DNA from: Rhodococcus xishaensis
GTDB taxonomy: Bacteria; Actinomycetota; Actinomycetes; Mycobacteriales; Mycobacteriaceae
NCBI RefSeq assembly: GCF_004011825.1
Contig: NZ_RKLO01000001.1
Coordinates: 145,475 to 209,474 of the forward strand
DNA: 64,000 nucleotides
Direction of reading: 5' to 3'
Shown here: positions 34,777 through 43,738 of the stretch, piece by piece
How positions within the stretch are numbered: the stretch's first letter is position 1
How the letters are laid out: each line of letters opens with the position of its first letter
Made by a program: the position numbers and the translations under genes
Notes under the pieces: model-generated
Told to the model about the DNA's origin: nothing
Seen by the model: only the letters and a program-made list of their open reading frames with translations
Database searches by the model: none

Positions 34777-35532
34777 ATGAGAAATGGTGACGACAAGGTG
34801 CGAGCGCGAGGCCTGACCAAGACCTACGGCGACGGCGAAACTGCAGTCCATGCCCTGCGCGGAGTGGACGTGGACTTCGGGGCCGGCGTGTTCACGGCGA
34901 TCATGGGACCGTCCGGATCGGGCAAGTCGACGCTCATGCACTGCCTGGCCGGACTCGACTTTGCGACGTCAGGCACGGTGCAGGTGGGGGGTACGGAGAT
35001 CACCGCGCTGGGGGACCGGGAGCTTACGGAACTGCGCCGTGAGCGAATCGGATTCGTGTTCCAGGCTTTCAACCTGCTGCCGGTGTTGACTGCGGAGGAG
35101 AACATGCTGCTGCCGATGCGCCTGGCCGGACGGGTGCCCGAGCGCGGGTGGCGCGACGAGGTGGTGGGCCGACTCGGCTTGGCCGACAGACTCGGACACC
35201 GCCCGCACGAACTGTCCGGCGGACAACAGCAGCGGGTAGCGGTGGCGCGGGCGCTGCTACCGCAGCCCGACGTGATCTTCGCGGACGAACCCACCGGTAA
35301 CCTCGATTCCCGCACCGGCGCCGAGGTGCTGGACCTTCTGCGCTCGAGTGTGCGCGAGACCGGGCAGACGGTGGTCATGGTGACGCACGACCCCGTCGCG
35401 GCGTCGTACGCCGACCGCGTCGTGCTCATCGCCGACGGTACGATCGCGGGTGAGATCGATCGTCCGACAACCGATTCGGTGATCGAGACCATGCGCGCGC
35501 TCGGTGCCGACGACCTGAGCGGGGCACGCTGA
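34777..35532 (+). CDS. ABC transporter ATP-binding protein (MacB/LolD type)
   Basis: 251 residues: Walker A GPSGSGKST (~44-52), Q-loop VFQAFNLLPV, signature LSGGQQQR, Walker B VIFADEPTGNLD and H-loop VTHDP. The Q-loop sequence and the TGNLDS are typical of MacB/LolD ATPases that power mechanotransmission rather than classic transport. ATG 34777 taken; TTG at 34753 is possible. Its stop overlaps the permease start by one base (TGATG), so the two are coupled. Confidence 0.94.
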   Translation: MRNGDDKVRARGLTKTYGDGETAVHALRGVDVDFGAGVFTAIMGPSGSGKSTLMHCLAGLDFATSGTVQVGGTEITALGDRELTELRRERIGFVFQAFNLLPVLTAEENMLLPMRLAGRVPERGWRDEVVGRLGLADRLGHRPHELSGGQQQRVAVARALLPQPDVIFADEPTGNLDSRTGAEVLDLLRSSVRETGQTVVMVTHDPVAASYADRVVLIADGTIAGEIDRPTTDSVIETMRALGADDLSGAR

Positions 35533-37970
35533 TGCGCGGCCTCGCCTGGGCGCAGATGCGCGCACACGCGGGACGCTACGTGGCGTCAGTCCTCGCGGTC
35601 GTCATCGCTGTCGCCTTCATCGTGGCGACGCTGACACTGAACTCGACTCTGAAGGCCGGAGTTGCGGATTCGCTTGCCGGGCAGTACGCCACGACGGACG
35701 TGGTCGTCACGGGGAACGTGGACGCGGCCGCAGTCGCCGCGGTGCCTGGGGTGCGGGCGGCAACCGCGGACGCCACGATTGGCGCGAAGATCGCGCGTCC
35801 CGGTGAGGGAACGTCGTGGGGTTCGGCGGTCTCGCTGTCGCAGGATCCCGGCCTGCGTTGGCAGAAGCTGGCGGACGGCCGATACCCGGACGCTCTCGGC
35901 GAGGTGGCCGTGGGAGCGAACTTGGGGATTCCCGTCGGTAGTCAGTTGACGGTCACGCCGTTCACCGGCAAGACGACGACGGCTTCGTCCGCGACGGTCG
36001 TCGGGCTGATCGATCTCGAGGGCACCGTGCAACAGATGAACGGTACGACCGTGTTCGGGTCGACCGAGCAACTCGACCGGTGGACCACCGGATCCGGGAT
36101 CGGGGAGATCCGGGCCGCCGGCGACGGCACCCTCTCGCAGGAGCAACTGGCGCAGCGGGTCCGGTCGTTCCTGCCGGACGTGACCGTGGAAACCGGTGTC
36201 CGACAGGCGGAGTTGGTGTCACAGCAGTATCTCGGCGATTCGGATCTTCTGGCGAGCGTGCTGCTGGCCTTCGGGGCGATCGCGGTCGTCGTCGCGGGAC
36301 TCGTGATCGCAAACACGTTCGCGGTGCTGCTGGCCGCCCGCACCCGGGACCTGGCACTGCTGCGCTGTGTCGGGGCGACGGCGACGCAGGTTCGCAGCAG
36401 TGTCCGCGTCGAGGCGGCCGGTGTGGGTGTGGTCGCTTCGGTGCTCGGGGTCGGGTTTGGTATTGCGGCAGCGTGGGCGGTGACGCGGATCGCGTCCGCC
36501 GCCGATGTCCCGATTCCGCTGAACGGGGTGACGGTGACGCCGGTGACCGTGGTCGCCGGACTTGTCGTGGGTGTCGTGATGACGATGGTGGCGGCCTCGG
36601 CGCCGGGACGGGCCGCGACACGGGTGTCGCCGCTGGCCGCGCTGCAGCCGCTCGAATCCGCGCCCGAGGCGGTCGTGGTGTCCCGGACCCGGCGGATCGG
36701 CGGAACCCTCGCGTTGCTCGTCGGCATTGGCGTCCTCGCGGTGAGCGTTACAACCGGACAGGTGTTGACCGCCTGCCTCGGGGGCCTGCTCACGTTCGTC
36801 GCGATCGTGGTGTTGAGCCAGCGAATCGTGCCCGCCGTGGTGTCGGGCGTGGGCGCACTACTCGGACGGCTCGGTGGCCCGGTGGGGCTGCTCGCTGCAG
36901 GTAACGCGGGCCGCAACCCGCGGCGCACGGCCGCTACCGCGACGGCGCTGCTGATCGGCGTCACCCTCACCAGCACCCTTGTCGTCGGGATCGCGGTGAC
37001 CAGGGCGAGCGCGCCGGGAGCGGTGGAGGACCAGTTCCCCGTGGACGTGAGCATCATGACGCGTGACTCGGCGGGACTGCCGGTCGAACTCACCGATGCC
37101 GTGCGGGATCTGGATGGTGTGACGGCCGTCGCGCAACTGGAGACGGCCGAACTCACCCTGGCCGACGGACACACCATGCCGGTCGTCGGCGTGGACGTCG
37201 CGGCCCTGCGGGCCACGGCGCGCAACGACATCAGCCTGCCCGGCCCGGGGCAACTGATGCTGGGACCGGACGAGCGTCGCGCATTCGGTCTCGCGCCCGG
37301 CGACACGGTGACGCTGGGAGGTACTGCCGGCCACGCCGACCTCACCGTCGGAGCCGCCTCGTCCAACAGGTTGGCACTTGTGGACAACCAGACCCTGGCG
37401 ATGCTGTCTTCGCAAGTCACCGCCGATCGGATGTGGATCCGGTTGGCGGACGGAGTCCACGACGACCGTCTGGCCGTACAGGACGAGATTGCCTCGCTCG
37501 CTGAACAGTTCGCGCCGGGCAGTGACATCGGCGGGTCTCTCGTGATGCGAGCGACGCTGGATACCGTCCTCGACACGATGTTGCTGATCGTGGCAGGCCT
37601 GCTTTCGGTGGCCGTCGTGATCGCACTGATCGGGGTCGGCAACACGATGGCGCTGTCGGTTCTCGAGCGGCGCCGGGAATCGGGTCTGTTGCGTGCGCTG
37701 GGGCTCACGCGAGCGGGCCTGCGGTCACTGCTGCTGTGGGAGGCGCTGCTGATCGCCGGCGTAGCGTCCGCGATGGGGGTGACGCTCGGCTTGGTGTTCG
37801 GCATCACGGGATCGGCGTCGGTGTTCGGATTCGAGGGACTCGAGTTGGGCACGCTGCCGTGGCTCACGCTCGCCGCGATCGTCTTGGGCGGGGGAGCCGC
37901 GGGCGTGGTTGCGGCTCTGCTGCCGGCGCGGCGTGCGGCCGGAACGGCTCCGATTGCTGCGCTAGCGTGA
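35532..37970 (+). CDS. FtsX-like permease, double-domain
   Basis: 812 residues. One N-terminal membrane segment (YVASVLAVVIAVAFIVATLTL) and a ~200-residue external domain are followed by an FtsX core of three segments (SVLLAFGAIAVVVAGLVIANTF; GVGVVASVLGVGFGIAAAWAV; VTVVAGLVVGVVMTMVAASA), then a central pair and a second external domain and FtsX core near the C-terminus (MLLIVAGLLSVAVVIALIG; LLLWEALLIAGVASAMGVTLG; LAAIVLGGGAAGVVAALLPA). Such duplicated permeases work as a single chain with a MacB-like ATPase; cargo is unknown, possibly lipids or peptides at the envelope. Confidence 0.93.
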   Translation: MRGLAWAQMRAHAGRYVASVLAVVIAVAFIVATLTLNSTLKAGVADSLAGQYATTDVVVTGNVDAAAVAAVPGVRAATADATIGAKIARPGEGTSWGSAVSLSQDPGLRWQKLADGRYPDALGEVAVGANLGIPVGSQLTVTPFTGKTTTASSATVVGLIDLEGTVQQMNGTTVFGSTEQLDRWTTGSGIGEIRAAGDGTLSQEQLAQRVRSFLPDVTVETGVRQAELVSQQYLGDSDLLASVLLAFGAIAVVVAGLVIANTFAVLLAARTRDLALLRCVGATATQVRSSVRVEAAGVGVVASVLGVGFGIAAAWAVTRIASAADVPIPLNGVTVTPVTVVAGLVVGVVMTMVAASAPGRAATRVSPLAALQPLESAPEAVVVSRTRRIGGTLALLVGIGVLAVSVTTGQVLTACLGGLLTFVAIVVLSQRIVPAVVSGVGALLGRLGGPVGLLAAGNAGRNPRRTAATATALLIGVTLTSTLVVGIAVTRASAPGAVEDQFPVDVSIMTRDSAGLPVELTDAVRDLDGVTAVAQLETAELTLADGHTMPVVGVDVAALRATARNDISLPGPGQLMLGPDERRAFGLAPGDTVTLGGTAGHADLTVGAASSNRLALVDNQTLAMLSSQVTADRMWIRLADGVHDDRLAVQDEIASLAEQFAPGSDIGGSLVMRATLDTVLDTMLLIVAGLLSVAVVIALIGVGNTMALSVLERRRESGLLRALGLTRAGLRSLLLWEALLIAGVASAMGVTLGLVFGITGSASVFGFEGLELGTLPWLTLAAIVLGGGAAGVVAALLPARRAAGTAPIAALA

Positions 37971-37974
37971 GGTT

Positions 37975-38370
37975 GTGAGGAATGCGCGGCAGGCCCGGGA
38001 ACGGCACGCGATGCTGGTCCGGGCCTGCCGCGGCAGTCGGAGTTCCCGCTTGGTCACGGTGGCGGCGCTGTTCTATGCACGGCTGTGGGGCGCGCGGATC
38101 GAGTTCGACGACGAGTTCGGCATCTTCGTGTGCTCGGGGATGCGCGGCGGGTTCGGCCGTGGCGGCATGACCCTCGGAGGCGCCTACCTCACCCGTGCGA
38201 ATACTTGCCGCCGCGTCCTCCGGCACGAGGCCGTCCACGCCGATCAATGGGGTTGGCACGGAGCAGTTTTCGCCGTGATGTATCTGTGCGAGGAGATGCG
38301 GAATCCCAAGGCCCGCAACCGTTACGAGATTGCCGCGGGTCTCGGGGACGGTGGCTACACGCCGAGCTGA
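37975..38370 (+). CDS. Small protein with an HExxH motif
   Basis: 131 residues with no known name. LRHEAVHADQWGWHG contains HEAVH, the HExxH zinc-peptidase motif, with a further His four and eight residues on, and RYEIAAGLGDGGYTPS at the end offers a possible third ligand Glu. The N-terminus is basic; there is a glycine-rich GMRGGFGRGGMTLGGAYL stretch. No signal peptide is seen. GTG start only 4 bases after the permease stop, so it belongs to the transporter operon. Its 3' end overlaps the convergent TIGR03089 gene by 16 bases. Confidence 0.7.
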   Translation: MRNARQARERHAMLVRACRGSRSSRLVTVAALFYARLWGARIEFDDEFGIFVCSGMRGGFGRGGMTLGGAYLTRANTCRRVLRHEAVHADQWGWHGAVFAVMYLCEEMRNPKARNRYEIAAGLGDGGYTPS

Positions 38371-39074
38371 GCGGTGACTTTCTCGGTATCGATGCGGCGA
38401 GCCAGCGCGGCCTCGTCCGGGTTCGACACCTGCACCAGCGAGGCCCCCACCGCGAGTACCGAGACCAGGTCGGCGATGACGTCGTCGGCGGTGGTCCACG
38501 GGCGGGTCGAGAGCACGCGATCGGATCCGGACACTTTCTGCTCGGCGGCAAGGGCGCGGGCCGTGGAGAGGACTTCTTCGGTGCTGCGCCCGTCGAGTGC
38601 TACGGAAGCGGATGCGGGGGTGTCGAACTGGTCGCCGTGCACGCGGACGGCAGTGGCGTAGTCGGTGACCCCGACTGGCAGGTCGGGTGCCGGTCGGCCG
38701 AATGCGTCGAGGGAGAGGACCGCGACCTCGGGGACGTCGGCGACGTCGGCGAGACGATCGGCGGTGACGAGCGCGGAGTCGGCATCGGGATCGGCGTCCA
38801 GCGTCACCTCGAGCCCCGCCCACCACGCGCCGAGGAGGACCGCGGCGGTTTGCCAGTGAGCGGGCAGCAGCACCGACACCCGTGCCCCCGGCATGAGCGC
38901 GAACTCGTCGCACAGGAAGTTCGCGGTTTTGGCCGCCCAGTTGGCGAGCGTGATCGCCGACAGTTCTATGCGCTCCCCGGTGGCATCGTCGTAGTAGGTG
39001 ATCCGGGGTCCGGCGGGGTCCGCGGCGAGGATGGGGTCGAGCAGTGCGCTTGCCAGGTTGGGCACGGGGTCCAT
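38355..39074 (-). CDS. TIGR03089 family protein
   Basis: 239 residues resembling a truncated acyl-adenylate enzyme N-domain: ITYYDDATGERIELSAITLANWAAKTANFL (shortened: GERIELSAITLANWAAKTAN), RVSVLLPAHWQTAAVLLGAWWAGL and LVQVSNPDEA. The adenylate-forming signature (SGTTGxPK) is absent, so catalysis is doubtful. The family is confined to actinobacteria and corresponds to Rv3268, next to the LCP gene as here. ATG at 39074 with GAAAGA upstream. Confidence 0.88.
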   Translation of the reverse strand: MDPVPNLASALLDPILAADPAGPRITYYDDATGERIELSAITLANWAAKTANFLCDEFALMPGARVSVLLPAHWQTAAVLLGAWWAGLEVTLDADPDADSALVTADRLADVADVPEVAVLSLDAFGRPAPDLPVGVTDYATAVRVHGDQFDTPASASVALDGRSTEEVLSTARALAAEQKVSGSDRVLSTRPWTTADDVIADLVSVLAVGASLVQVSNPDEAALARRIDTEKVTAQLGV

Positions 39075-39086
39075 TCTTTCGACTAG

Positions 39087-39182
39087 TAGTGCGGTGCGCT
39101 CAGTTCACACGAGTGCGGTGCGCTCAGTTCACACGAGTGCGGTGCGCTCAGTTCACACGAGTGCGGTGCGCTCAATTGACAC
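39087..39182. repeat. 24-bp tandem repeat, four copies, at the LCP gene 3' end
   Basis: Units begin at 39087, 39111, 39135 and 39159; units 2 and 3 are identical and contain GTGCGGTGCGCTCAGTTCAC. On the minus strand each unit carries TGAGCG; the one in the last unit is the LCP stop. The array fills the gap to the TIGR03089 start. Confidence 0.95.
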
Positions 39183-40671
39183 AGTGTGGTCCCGGTTCGC
39201 CGGCGGTGATCGCGGGGCCCGGTTCGACTGGTGTCGGAGAGGTGCCTGGGTTGGCGATGTTGCCAGGTGTCGACGCTCCCCCGGAGGAGGTCCTGTAGTC
39301 CCCGGCAAGGACGACGCGGACTTCCTCCGAGTCGAGGGACGGGTCTGCCGTGATCGGTAGCCCACCCAGGGTCACGGAGACTGCCTGGGCTGCCTCGCTG
39401 TCGGACTGGTTCGCGAACACCGTGGTGCGCGCTACCGAAGCGCCGGTGTTGTTGCCGATGCTCCCGAGATCGAAGCCCTCGCTCACGAGGGTCTGGCCGA
39501 CGCTTGCGGCGAGTCCGTTGATGTTGCTGTCGTTGACGACGTCGACGATGAACGATGACATGTCGATGTTGGGCATGGTCGTCGGAACCGTGTCGGTGTC
39601 GGACTCTGTCGGTTCCTGACCGACAACTCCGGCGACGTACTTGCGGACGGCGTCGGGGTCGACTCGAACGATGGACTCGCCGGCAGTGGTCATCCCGTTG
39701 ATGTCGACCACCGGGATGGTCTCGAACGTGACGTTTCCGCCGGCGAGGTCCTGTAGTTGGGTGACGAAATCGATTATGTCCCAATCGGAATCAAGCACCA
39801 CCGATCGCTGCACCGCGCTGGAGAGTTGGTTCAGCCTTCCCGGGTTGGTGAGGGTATTCGCGCTCAGCACCTTCTGGACGAGGGAGGCCATGAACACCTG
39901 TTGGCGCACGATCCGATCGAGGTCTCCGCGGGGCAGGCCGTGCCGTTGGCGGACGAAACTGAGGGCCTCGGAGCCGTTGAGCGTCTGCTCGCCGGCCGGG
40001 AAGTTCGCACCCGAGAGAGGCTCGTTGACAGGCGCGTTGAGGCACACATCGACGCCACCGACCGCGTCGGTGAGCAGCACGAACCCGAGCAGGCCGATCT
40101 CCACGTAGTGGTCGACAGTTATGCCGGTCAGGTCCGCCACGGACTTGATGAGCGCCTCACGCCCGGCCTGCGTGGCTTCCTTGTCGGCCTCGGACTCGGA
40201 TTCGCCTTCCTCGACCAGTTCCTGCCGTTCGATCTCCCTGGTCGCACCGAAGGCCGCGTTGATCTTCGACATGCCGAGCCCGGGGACGTCGACGTACGCG
40301 TCGCGTGGAATGGAGATCGCGGTCGCGGAACTGCCGTCGTTGGGTACACGGATGAGGATGATCGTGTCGGTGTTGGACGCGACCTCGTCGCCCGCGTGGA
40401 GCGAGGCGAGTTCCGACGGGCTCAGCGCGTTTCCGTGGGCGTCCGTCCGACTGTCGATGCCTACGAGAAGGATGTCGACGGCGCCGTCCCTGGCTCCGCC
40501 CAGTCCGAGGCCACCGATCGTGGCGAGGTTGGACCGCAGTGAGTCGACCCCGCGCCAAGCGATTCCCGTGACCACCAGGATGATCACCGCGGTGATCGCG
40601 ACAACGATCCGAGTACGCGAGGCCCTGGCCCGTGGCCGCGGTACCTTCCGTGCGGTCGACTCCTGTGGCAC
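39172..40671 (-). CDS. LCP (LytR-CpsA-Psr) family protein with LytR C-terminal domain
   Basis: LCP enzymes attach arabinogalactan or teichoic-type polymers to peptidoglycan. 499 residues: a basic cytoplasmic tail, membrane anchor (RIVVAITAVIILVVTGIA), LCP domain with VDILLVGIDSRTDAHG, NTDTIILIRVPNDGSSATAISIPRDAYVDV (conserved Arg/Asp), FVRQRHGLPRGDLDRIVRQQ, and a C-terminal LytR_C domain (FIVDVVNDSNINGLAASV). Start GTG at 40671 has GGAGA seven bases upstream. Divergent from rmlD. Counterpart of Rv3267 by order. Confidence 0.93.
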   Translation of the reverse strand: MPQESTARKVPRPRARASRTRIVVAITAVIILVVTGIAWRGVDSLRSNLATIGGLGLGGARDGAVDILLVGIDSRTDAHGNALSPSELASLHAGDEVASNTDTIILIRVPNDGSSATAISIPRDAYVDVPGLGMSKINAAFGATREIERQELVEEGESESEADKEATQAGREALIKSVADLTGITVDHYVEIGLLGFVLLTDAVGGVDVCLNAPVNEPLSGANFPAGEQTLNGSEALSFVRQRHGLPRGDLDRIVRQQVFMASLVQKVLSANTLTNPGRLNQLSSAVQRSVVLDSDWDIIDFVTQLQDLAGGNVTFETIPVVDINGMTTAGESIVRVDPDAVRKYVAGVVGQEPTESDTDTVPTTMPNIDMSSFIVDVVNDSNINGLAASVGQTLVSEGFDLGSIGNNTGASVARTTVFANQSDSEAAQAVSVTLGGLPITADPSLDSEEVRVVLAGDYRTSSGGASTPGNIANPGTSPTPVEPGPAITAGEPGPHCVN

Positions 40672-40689
40672 GTGTGTGTCTCCATGGCG

Positions 40690-40733
40690 GTCGGTTCTCA
40701 CGCTGACTGACGTCGGTTCTCACGTTGACTGAC
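40690..40733. repeat. 22-bp tandem duplication between the LCP gene and rmlD
   Basis: Units 40690-40711 and 40712-40733 differ at one base and contain GTCGGTTCTCACGCTGACTG or the variant. It lies in the divergent promoter region of two cell-wall genes. Confidence 0.8.
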
Positions 40734-40799
40734 GTCCAGGCTACTGGCGATCGTGCTCGGACGAGAGGTGGCGATGCTCGGCGTGCCAAACTTGTAGCT

Positions 40800-41681
40800 G
40801 TGCGAAGAATTCTGGTGACGGGTGCACGTGGACAACTCGGCAGCCAACTGCTGCGTTGCGCCGAGGACGAAGGCCTCGAGGCTTCGGGCGTCGGGTCGGC
40901 CGAACTCGACATCACCGACCGAGATGCGGTCGACCGGTGGGTGGAACCCGATGCCGTCGTCATCAACTGCGCCGCCTACACGGCCGTCGACGACGCGGAG
41001 TCGGACGAGGCGGCCGCTCGCGCCGTCAACGAGGTCGGCGCACGTAACCTCGCGGCCGCGTGCTCGCGCGCCGGCGCGAGCCTGATCCAGGTCTCCACTG
41101 ACTACGTATTCTCCGGCGACCGAGCGGGCGGCACCGCAGTGCCTCACGAGACCGACGACCCCACCGGTCCCCGCTCGGTGTACGGCCGAACCAAGTTGGC
41201 GGGGGAGCGAGCGGTCCACGCAGAGCTACCCAGTGCGCAGATCGTCCGGACGGCTTGGGTGTACACCGGCACGTATGGGGGGCCGGCCGGCACGGGAGCC
41301 GACTTCGTCGCGACGATGCTGCGACTCGAGCGCGAGCGTGACACCGTCCGGGTGATCGACGACCAGGTGAGCTCGCCCACCTACTCGGTGGATCTGGCCG
41401 TCGGCCTGATCGAGCTCGCTCGCACCGGCGGCCGGGGTGTGACGACTCTCCACGCGACCAACGCCGGCTCGGCGTCACGGTTCGACCTGGCTCGCGCGGT
41501 GTTCGCCGAGGTCGGTGCCGATCCTGAGCGTGTTCGACCGTGCTCGACCGGAGAGCTCGCGAAGCCCGCAGCACGGCCCGCGTATTCGGTGCTGTCATCC
41601 CGCTCCTGGGCGGCCGCCGGGCTGACCCCGCTGCGTCCGTGGCGGGACGCGTTGACGGACGCGCTGGCACGGCTCGGGTGA
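40800..41681 (+). CDS. rmlD: dTDP-4-dehydrorhamnose reductase
   Basis: Last step of dTDP-L-rhamnose synthesis for the rhamnose bridge between peptidoglycan and arabinogalactan. 293 residues: VRRILVTGARGQLGSQLL (NADPH-binding), NCAAYTAVDDAESDE, STDYVFSGD and the catalytic SVYGRTKLAGE (Tyr-x3-Lys). GTG at 40800 fits the family start. wbbL and manC follow, so it heads a cell-wall sugar operon as in Rv3266c-Rv3264c. Confidence 0.94.
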   Translation: MRRILVTGARGQLGSQLLRCAEDEGLEASGVGSAELDITDRDAVDRWVEPDAVVINCAAYTAVDDAESDEAAARAVNEVGARNLAAACSRAGASLIQVSTDYVFSGDRAGGTAVPHETDDPTGPRSVYGRTKLAGERAVHAELPSAQIVRTAWVYTGTYGGPAGTGADFVATMLRLERERDTVRVIDDQVSSPTYSVDLAVGLIELARTGGRGVTTLHATNAGSASRFDLARAVFAEVGADPERVRPCSTGELAKPAARPAYSVLSSRSWAAAGLTPLRPWRDALTDALARLG

Positions 41682-41702
41682 AAACGGTACGGGCGTTCGG
41701 GC

Positions 41703-41708
41703 TAGGCT
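41703..41708 (+). promoter_or_regulatory. -10 hexamer for leaderless wbbL mRNA
   Basis: TAGGCT, 7 bases before the GTG at 41716, in the 34-base gap after rmlD. Confidence 0.55.
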
Positions 41709-41715
41709 GGCCCGC

Positions 41716-42618
41716 GTGAGTTCGAAGCTGGCCGTGGTGACGGTGACCTACTCGCCAGGCGAGCATCTGGAGCATTTCCTGAGCACTCTGGCCGATGCCA
41801 CCGTCGAGCATCCGCAGGTCATCCTGGCCGACAACGGGTCCACCGACGGCGCGCCCGAGGCGGCCGCCGCGGCTCATGATCACGTCCGGCTGCTGCGTAC
41901 CGGCGGCAACATCGGATACGGCGGCGCGATCAACCGCGCCGTCGCCGAGATCGACCCCGACATAGAGTTCGTCATCGTCGTCAACCCCGACGTCCGGTGG
42001 TCGCCTGGCTCGATCGACGAATTACTGGCCGCGGCGGAGCGGTGGCCGCGAGCCGGTGCTCTCGGACCGATGGTTCGCGAACCGGACGGCAGTGTGTATC
42101 CCTCCGCACGCCAGGTGCCCGACCTGGTCTCCGGCGCCGGGCACGCGGTCCTCGGCTCGGTGTGGCCGTCGAACCCTTGGACCCAGCGGTACCGCCAGGA
42201 GAACGAGGCGATCAGCGAGCGTTCCGCGGGTTGGCTGTCAGGGTCGTGCTTGTTGCTGCGGCGGGTGGCGTTCGATACGGTCGACGGCTTCGATTCCCGC
42301 TACTTCATGTACATGGAGGACGTCGACCTCGGTGACCGCCTCGGGAAGGCGGGCTGGCTCAATGTGTTCGTACCGTCCGCCGAGGTGACCCACGCCAAGG
42401 GGCATGCCGCGGGTCGGCACCCCGAGTTGATGCTGCCCGCCCACCATCAGAGCGCTTACCGCTTCCAGGCCGACCGCCACCCGCTGTGGTGGCAGGCGCC
42501 GTTGCGGTGGGCGTTGCGGGGGGGACTTGCCCTGCGTTCAAGGCTCGCGGTCGCGGCAGCCGTTCGTCGGCGCGGCGTTGACGAGCGTCGGGAAATAGAG
42601 ATTGAGGGGAAAGCATGA
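41716..42618 (+). CDS. wbbL: Rhamnosyltransferase WbbL (GT2 family)
   Basis: Transfers rhamnose from dTDP-rhamnose to the decaprenyl-PP-GlcNAc linker of arabinogalactan. 300 residues: VVTVTYSPGEHLEHFL, ILADNGSTDGAP, FVIVVNPDVRW, SAGWLSGSCLLLRR and FMYMEDVDLGDRLGKAGW, all GT2 rhamnosyltransferase features (the last with the catalytic acidic residues). GTG start. Overlaps manC by 4 bases (ATGA). Counterpart of Rv3265c. Confidence 0.94.
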   Translation: MSSKLAVVTVTYSPGEHLEHFLSTLADATVEHPQVILADNGSTDGAPEAAAAAHDHVRLLRTGGNIGYGGAINRAVAEIDPDIEFVIVVNPDVRWSPGSIDELLAAAERWPRAGALGPMVREPDGSVYPSARQVPDLVSGAGHAVLGSVWPSNPWTQRYRQENEAISERSAGWLSGSCLLLRRVAFDTVDGFDSRYFMYMEDVDLGDRLGKAGWLNVFVPSAEVTHAKGHAAGRHPELMLPAHHQSAYRFQADRHPLWWQAPLRWALRGGLALRSRLAVAAAVRRRGVDERREIEIEGKA

Positions 42619-43694
42619 CAACTGCGCCGGCGACCGATGCCGTGATTCTGGTGGGTGGCCGGGGCACCCGGCTGCGTCCTCTGACCCTGTCCGCGCCCAA
42701 GCCGATGCTCCCGACCGCGGGAGTGCCGTTCCTGACACACCTGCTCGCTCGGATCAAGCAGGCCGGCATTACCCACGTCGTGCTGGGTACCTCGTTCAAG
42801 GCCGAGGTCTTCGAGGAGTACTTCGGTGACGGCAGCGGTATGGGCCTCGAGATCGAGTACGTCACCGAGGTCGAGCCGATGGGCACCGGCGGCGGTATCC
42901 GCAACGTACTTCCGAACCTGCGGGCCGACAACATCATGGTCTTCAACGGCGACGTCCTCGGTGGCACCGATCTGGGGTCTGTGCTCGAGACCCACCACCG
43001 GAACAACGCCGATGTCACGCTGCACCTTGTCCGTGTGGGCGACCCGCGGGCCTTCGGTTGCGTGCCCACCGACGAGGACGGCCGGGTAACGGCATTCCTG
43101 GAGAAGACTCAGGATCCGCCGACCGATCAGATCAACGCAGGTTGCTACGTCTTCCGCCGCGAGGTCATCGAGAAGATCCCGTCGGATCGTCCGGTCTCGG
43201 TCGAGCGCGAGGTCTTCCCCGCGCTGCTCGCAGACGGTGCGCGCGTGTTCGGTCATGTCGACAGCTCGTACTGGCGGGACATGGGTACTCCTGACGACTT
43301 CGTGCGCGGTTCGGCTGACCTGGTTCGTGGCATCGCGCCGTCGCCTGCGCTGGAGGGCCCGCGCGGCGAGTCCCTCGTCCATCCGGGCGCCGGTGTGGCG
43401 CCGGGTGCGCTGCTCATCGGTGGCACGGTCGTCGGTCGGGGCGCGGTGGTCGGCGCGGGTGCCCGACTCGACGGCGCCGTGCTGTTCGACGGCGCGCAGG
43501 TGGAGGCCGGGGCGGTGGTCGAGCGGTCGATCATCGGGTTCGGTTCCCGGATCGGTCCGCGGGCGCTGGTGCGGGACGCGGTGGTCGGTGACGGCGCCGA
43601 CATCGGCGCGCGGTGTGAACTGATCAGCGGTGCGCGGGTGTGGCCCGGCGTCTCGATTCCTGACGGCGGGGTGCGGTTCAGTACCGACGTGTGA
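42615..43694 (+). CDS. manC: Mannose-1-phosphate guanylyltransferase (GDP-mannose pyrophosphorylase)
   Basis: Makes GDP-mannose for lipomannan, mannan and glycolipids. 359 residues: nucleotidyltransferase domain with ILVGGRGTRLRPLTLSAPKP (signature), FNGDVLGGTDLG and EKTQDPPTDQINAGCYVF, then a C-terminal left-handed helix of hexapeptide repeats (IGGTVVGRGAVVGAGARLDGA). Corresponds to Rv3264c. pmm and manA at 59-63 kb supply its substrate. A NDP-glucose type of activity cannot be excluded from motifs alone. Confidence 0.9.
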   Translation: MTTAPATDAVILVGGRGTRLRPLTLSAPKPMLPTAGVPFLTHLLARIKQAGITHVVLGTSFKAEVFEEYFGDGSGMGLEIEYVTEVEPMGTGGGIRNVLPNLRADNIMVFNGDVLGGTDLGSVLETHHRNNADVTLHLVRVGDPRAFGCVPTDEDGRVTAFLEKTQDPPTDQINAGCYVFRREVIEKIPSDRPVSVEREVFPALLADGARVFGHVDSSYWRDMGTPDDFVRGSADLVRGIAPSPALEGPRGESLVHPGAGVAPGALLIGGTVVGRGAVVGAGARLDGAVLFDGAQVEAGAVVERSIIGFGSRIGPRALVRDAVVGDGADIGARCELISGARVWPGVSIPDGGVRFSTDV

Positions 43695-43738
43695 CCACGT
43701 CCGATGTCTTTAGTGTAGCTAATGAGAAAATGGGGGGC

